The notes under the pieces: model-generated
Seen by the model: only the letters and a program-made list of their open reading frames with translations
Databases searched by the model: none
Told to the model about the DNA's origin: nothing
Program-made: the position numbers and the translations under genes
Assembly (NCBI GenBank): GCA_024398135.1
Contig: CP073750.1
Span: 1,922,001 to 1,986,000, forward strand
DNA length: 64,000 nt
Direction: 5' to 3'
From: a bacterium SCSIO 12643
GTDB taxonomy: Bacteria; Bacteroidota; Bacteroidia; Flavobacteriales_G; Salibacteraceae
Part shown: positions 61,611 to 64,000 of the stretch, in pieces
Layout: every line of letters starts with the position of its first letter
Position numbering within the stretch: position 1 is the first letter of the stretch

Positions 61611-62489
61611 TTAAGCGTTCATTGCTTCTGCACCGGAAACGATTTCTAGAATCTCCGTTGTAATAGCAGTTTGACGCGCTTTATTATAAGTTAATTTTAG
61701 ATCTTTTAGTAGTTCAGATGCGTTGTCAGTCGCTTTATGCATCGCAGTCATACGTGCACCTTGCTCTCCGGCAAATGAGTCCAAAATCGCCTTGAAAATT
61801 TGAGTTTTCAAAGATTTAGGAACGATTACATCCAAAATATCTTCTTTGTTTGGCTCGAATATGTAGTCCACTGTAGCACTTGAATCATTGCTTTCTGGTG
61901 GAACAACAGGTAGGAACTGCTCTTCAACTACAATTTGAGTAGCCGCATTTTTGAAAGTATTGTATACCAATACGATTTCATCAAATTGACCTGCAGCGTA
62001 TGCATCCATAACCTTTTGAGCAACCTGCTCTACGTTATCGTAGGTGAGATCATCGAAAAGTTCGTTTGCATGCTCTGGTAAAGTTCCATCAGTAACAGCA
62101 TATCCGTCACGAACCATTACATCGGCTGCTTTCTTCCCAATGCTAAGCACTTTTACATTCTTATCCGAATACTTGTTATCGATAAGATCTTTTGTTGCTT
62201 TAACAATTTGAGAATTAAAACCACCACATAAACCACGGTTTGATGTGACAGGAATCAATAAAACATTTTTCACTTCGCCATGAGGACCGTAGATGCTTTC
62301 TGAAGAATCCAAGCTTGAAGTTAAATTGGATAAAACTTCAGTTAGTTTTTCAGAAAAAGGTCTCATTTGAGTAACTGCATCTTGTGCTTTTTTAAGCTTA
62401 GCTGCAGATACCATTTTCATGGCAGAGGTGATTTGCATCGTTGAATTCACCGATGTAATCCTGTTTCTTACCTCTTTTAAACTTGCCAT
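61611..62489 (-). CDS. atpG: ATP synthase F1 subunit gamma
   Basis: The gamma rotor shaft couples proton flow in Fo to ATP formation in F1. The 292 residues have the N-terminal coiled helix ASLKEVRNRITSVNSTMQIT with the MVSAAKLKKAQ region, SNRGLCGGFNSQI near 82-94, and the C-terminal helix ARMTAMHKATDNASELLKDLKLTYNKARQ (in two parts) with the conserved end TTEILEIVSGAEAM. It follows atpA by 28 bp on the minus strand and is the end of that transcript. Confidence 0.96.
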   Translation of the reverse strand: MASLKEVRNRITSVNSTMQITSAMKMVSAAKLKKAQDAVTQMRPFSEKLTEVLSNLTSSLDSSESIYGPHGEVKNVLLIPVTSNRGLCGGFNSQIVKATKDLIDNKYSDKNVKVLSIGKKAADVMVRDGYAVTDGTLPEHANELFDDLTYDNVEQVAQKVMDAYAAGQFDEIVLVYNTFKNAATQIVVEEQFLPVVPPESNDSSATVDYIFEPNKEDILDVIVPKSLKTQIFKAILDSFAGEQGARMTAMHKATDNASELLKDLKLTYNKARQTAITTEILEIVSGAEAMNA

Positions 62490-62517
62490 TATTTACGTTT
62501 TTAACGTGTTCTAAAAT

Positions 62518-64000
62518 TTAGTATGCAGCTGTCATATCAGCAGCTACTTTTTCCAATACATCAGTTTCAGCGTTGGTATATTTACCAGCTCCTAATGCAT
62601 CTAAAGTTGCTTTATGAGAAGTTCTCATAGTTTCTAAGAATTCACCTTCAAATTTCTTGATATCCTTTACAGGAACAGCTTGAAGTAATCCTTTAGAACC
62701 TAAATAGATAATTGCCACTTGCTCTCCTACCGGTAGTGGTGAGTTTTGAGCTTGTTTCAAGATCTCCACGTTTCTAGCACCTTTATCAAGTACAGCTTTA
62801 GTTGCAGCATCCAAATCAGAACCGAATTTAGAGAAAGCCTCTAACTCACGGTATTGAGCCTGGTCAAGCTTCAATGTACCTGCTACTTTTTTCATTGATT
62901 TTACCTGAGCAGAACCACCCACACGAGATACAGAGATACCCACGTTAATCGCAGGACGTACACCTGCTAGGAATAAGTTAGACTCCAAGAAAATCTGTCC
63001 GTCAGTAATCGAAATTACGTTAGTTGGAATATATGCAGATACGTCACCCGCTTGAGTTTCAATAATTGGAAGTGCTGTTAATGAACCACCACCTTTTACT
63101 TTGTCTTTTAATGACTCAGGTAAATCGTTCATTGTTTTAGCGATATCATCATCAGCGATTACTTTAGCAGCACGCTCTAATAATCTTGAGTGAAGATAGA
63201 ATACGTCACCTGGATAAGCCTCACGACCTGGAGGACGTCTTAATAGAAGTGATACCTCACGATACGCAACAGCTTGTTTTGATAAATCATCATACACAAT
63301 TAAAGCTGGACGACCGGTATCACGGAAATACTCACCAATTGAAGCACCTGCGAATGGTGCATATACTTGCATTGGTGCTGGATCAGAAGCAGAAGCAGAT
63401 ACAACAGTAGTATAAGCCATAGCTCCAGCATCCTCTAAAGTTTTAACGATCTGTGCAACTGTAGAAGCTTTTTGTCCAATCGCTACATAAATACAGTATA
63501 CAGGCTCGCCTTTATCATAAAATTCTTTTTGATTGATAATCGCGTCAATAGTAACGGTAGTTTTACCGGTTTGACGGTCACCAATAACCAACTCACGTTG
63601 TCCTCTTCCTACAGGAATCATCGCGTCAATAGACTTAATTCCAGTTTGAAGTGGCTCGTTTACAGGCTGACGGAAAACAACACCAGGAGCTTTACGCTCT
63701 AATGGCATTTCAACCAACTCACCTTGAATTGGACCTTTACCATCAATTGGATTTCCTAATGTGTCAACCACACGGCCAACCATACCTTCACCTACGTTGA
63801 TTGATGCAATACGATTAGTACGTTTTGCTGTTGAACCTTCTTTTAAGTCCCCTTCAGGTCCTAAAAGTACAGCACCAACATTGTCTTCTTCAAGGTTCAA
63901 CGCCATACCTACCAAGCCATTTTCAAACTCAATAAGTTCACCGTATTGGATGTTAGTTAAACCATAAATTCTTGCAGTACCATCACCAATTTGGAGAACG
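62518..64000 (-). CDS. atpA: ATP synthase F1 subunit alpha, partial (5' end off the window)
   Basis: The gene is open to the window edge: the reading frame continues upstream of 63915 with [20 protein letters not shown], a normal part of the alpha beta-barrel domain, so the first 30 or so residues are missing. Present are the Walker A loop GDRQTGKTT, the [25 protein letters not shown] segment (in two parts) and the C-terminal helical domain. Alpha alternates with beta in the F1 hexamer. The rest of the atp operon should lie upstream on this strand, outside the window. Confidence 0.97.
   Translation of the reverse strand, partial: VLQIGDGTARIYGLTNIQYGELIEFENGLVGMALNLEEDNVGAVLLGPEGDLKEGSTAKRTNRIASINVGEGMVGRVVDTLGNPIDGKGPIQGELVEMPLERKAPGVVFRQPVNEPLQTGIKSIDAMIPVGRGQRELVIGDRQTGKTTVTIDAIINQKEFYDKGEPVYCIYVAIGQKASTVAQIVKTLEDAGAMAYTTVVSASASDPAPMQVYAPFAGASIGEYFRDTGRPALIVYDDLSKQAVAYREVSLLLRRPPGREAYPGDVFYLHSRLLERAAKVIADDDIAKTMNDLPESLKDKVKGGGSLTALPIIETQAGDVSAYIPTNVISITDGQIFLESNLFLAGVRPAINVGISVSRVGGSAQVKSMKKVAGTLKLDQAQYRELEAFSKFGSDLDAATKAVLDKGARNVEILKQAQNSPLPVGEQVAIIYLGSKGLLQAVPVKDIKKFEGEFLETMRTSHKATLDALGAGKYTNAETDVLEKVAADMTAAY

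Overview
The window looks like the chromosome of a marine or free-living member of Bacteroidota, most likely order Flavobacteriales. Evidence: a gldH gliding lipoprotein next to ricT; a secreted subtilase with a type IX secretion (T9SS) C-terminal domain; an alternative complex III operon (actA-F) followed by coxBA; the gene run pyk / IPExxxVDY protein / rnc / fabF / acpP; AT-rich DNA without obvious Shine-Dalgarno sequences; and many TAnnTTTG elements (the Bacteroidota -7 promoter box) just before start codons. I see no rRNA, tRNA, CRISPR array, insertion sequence or phage gene. This is core chromosome with a few accessory pockets.

Layout. 1-3.6 kb: a LuxR-type response regulator and its TPR-sensor histidine kinase, flanked by two secreted proteins. 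3.6-9 kb: pgk, then holB-dut-rbfA-lolC/E-like permease and a PolB-like exonuclease. 9-20.2 kb: one long minus-strand run, ricT-gldH-PBP1A-scoA-scoB followed by four membrane or polymer-glycosylation genes (two of them paralogous GT-C-like proteins). 20.3-24.2 kb: a TetR regulator with two matching operators and an alpha/beta hydrolase, a Wzx-type flippase, a lipoprotein and tadA. 24.2-32.2 kb: central metabolism, pta-ackA-truncated haemoglobin, pyk, rnc, fabF and acpP. 32.3-39.7 kb: dihydroorotase, a DUF4296 lipoprotein, an iodotyrosine-deiodinase-like flavoprotein, the large T9SS subtilase and a DUF3109 protein. 39.8-46.5 kb: a second TPR histidine kinase, an outer-membrane protein and an operon of PIG-L deacetylase, a 35-aa membrane peptide and a sodium:solute symporter. 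46.9-58.5 kb: the respiratory block actABCDEF-coxBA, which carries electrons from quinol to oxygen. 58.5-61.5 kb: an outer-membrane-type protein, a CbiX-domain lipoprotein and a NosR-like flavin/Fe-S membrane protein. 61.6-64 kb: atpG and the 3' part of atpA.

How the genes fit together. The act-cox block and ATP synthase make up aerobic energy conservation. pgk, pyk, pta, ackA and scoAB supply glycolytic and acyl-CoA flux. ricT, gldH, PBP1A, the GT-C cluster and the flippase serve the envelope and gliding. The least understood parts are the CbiX lipoprotein/NosR-like pair, the PIG-L/micro-protein/symporter operon, and several palindromes upstream of act, cox, the response regulator and the CbiX operon that look like regulator sites. 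No single unit is clearly a brand-new system; the CbiX/NosR-like pair is the best candidate.
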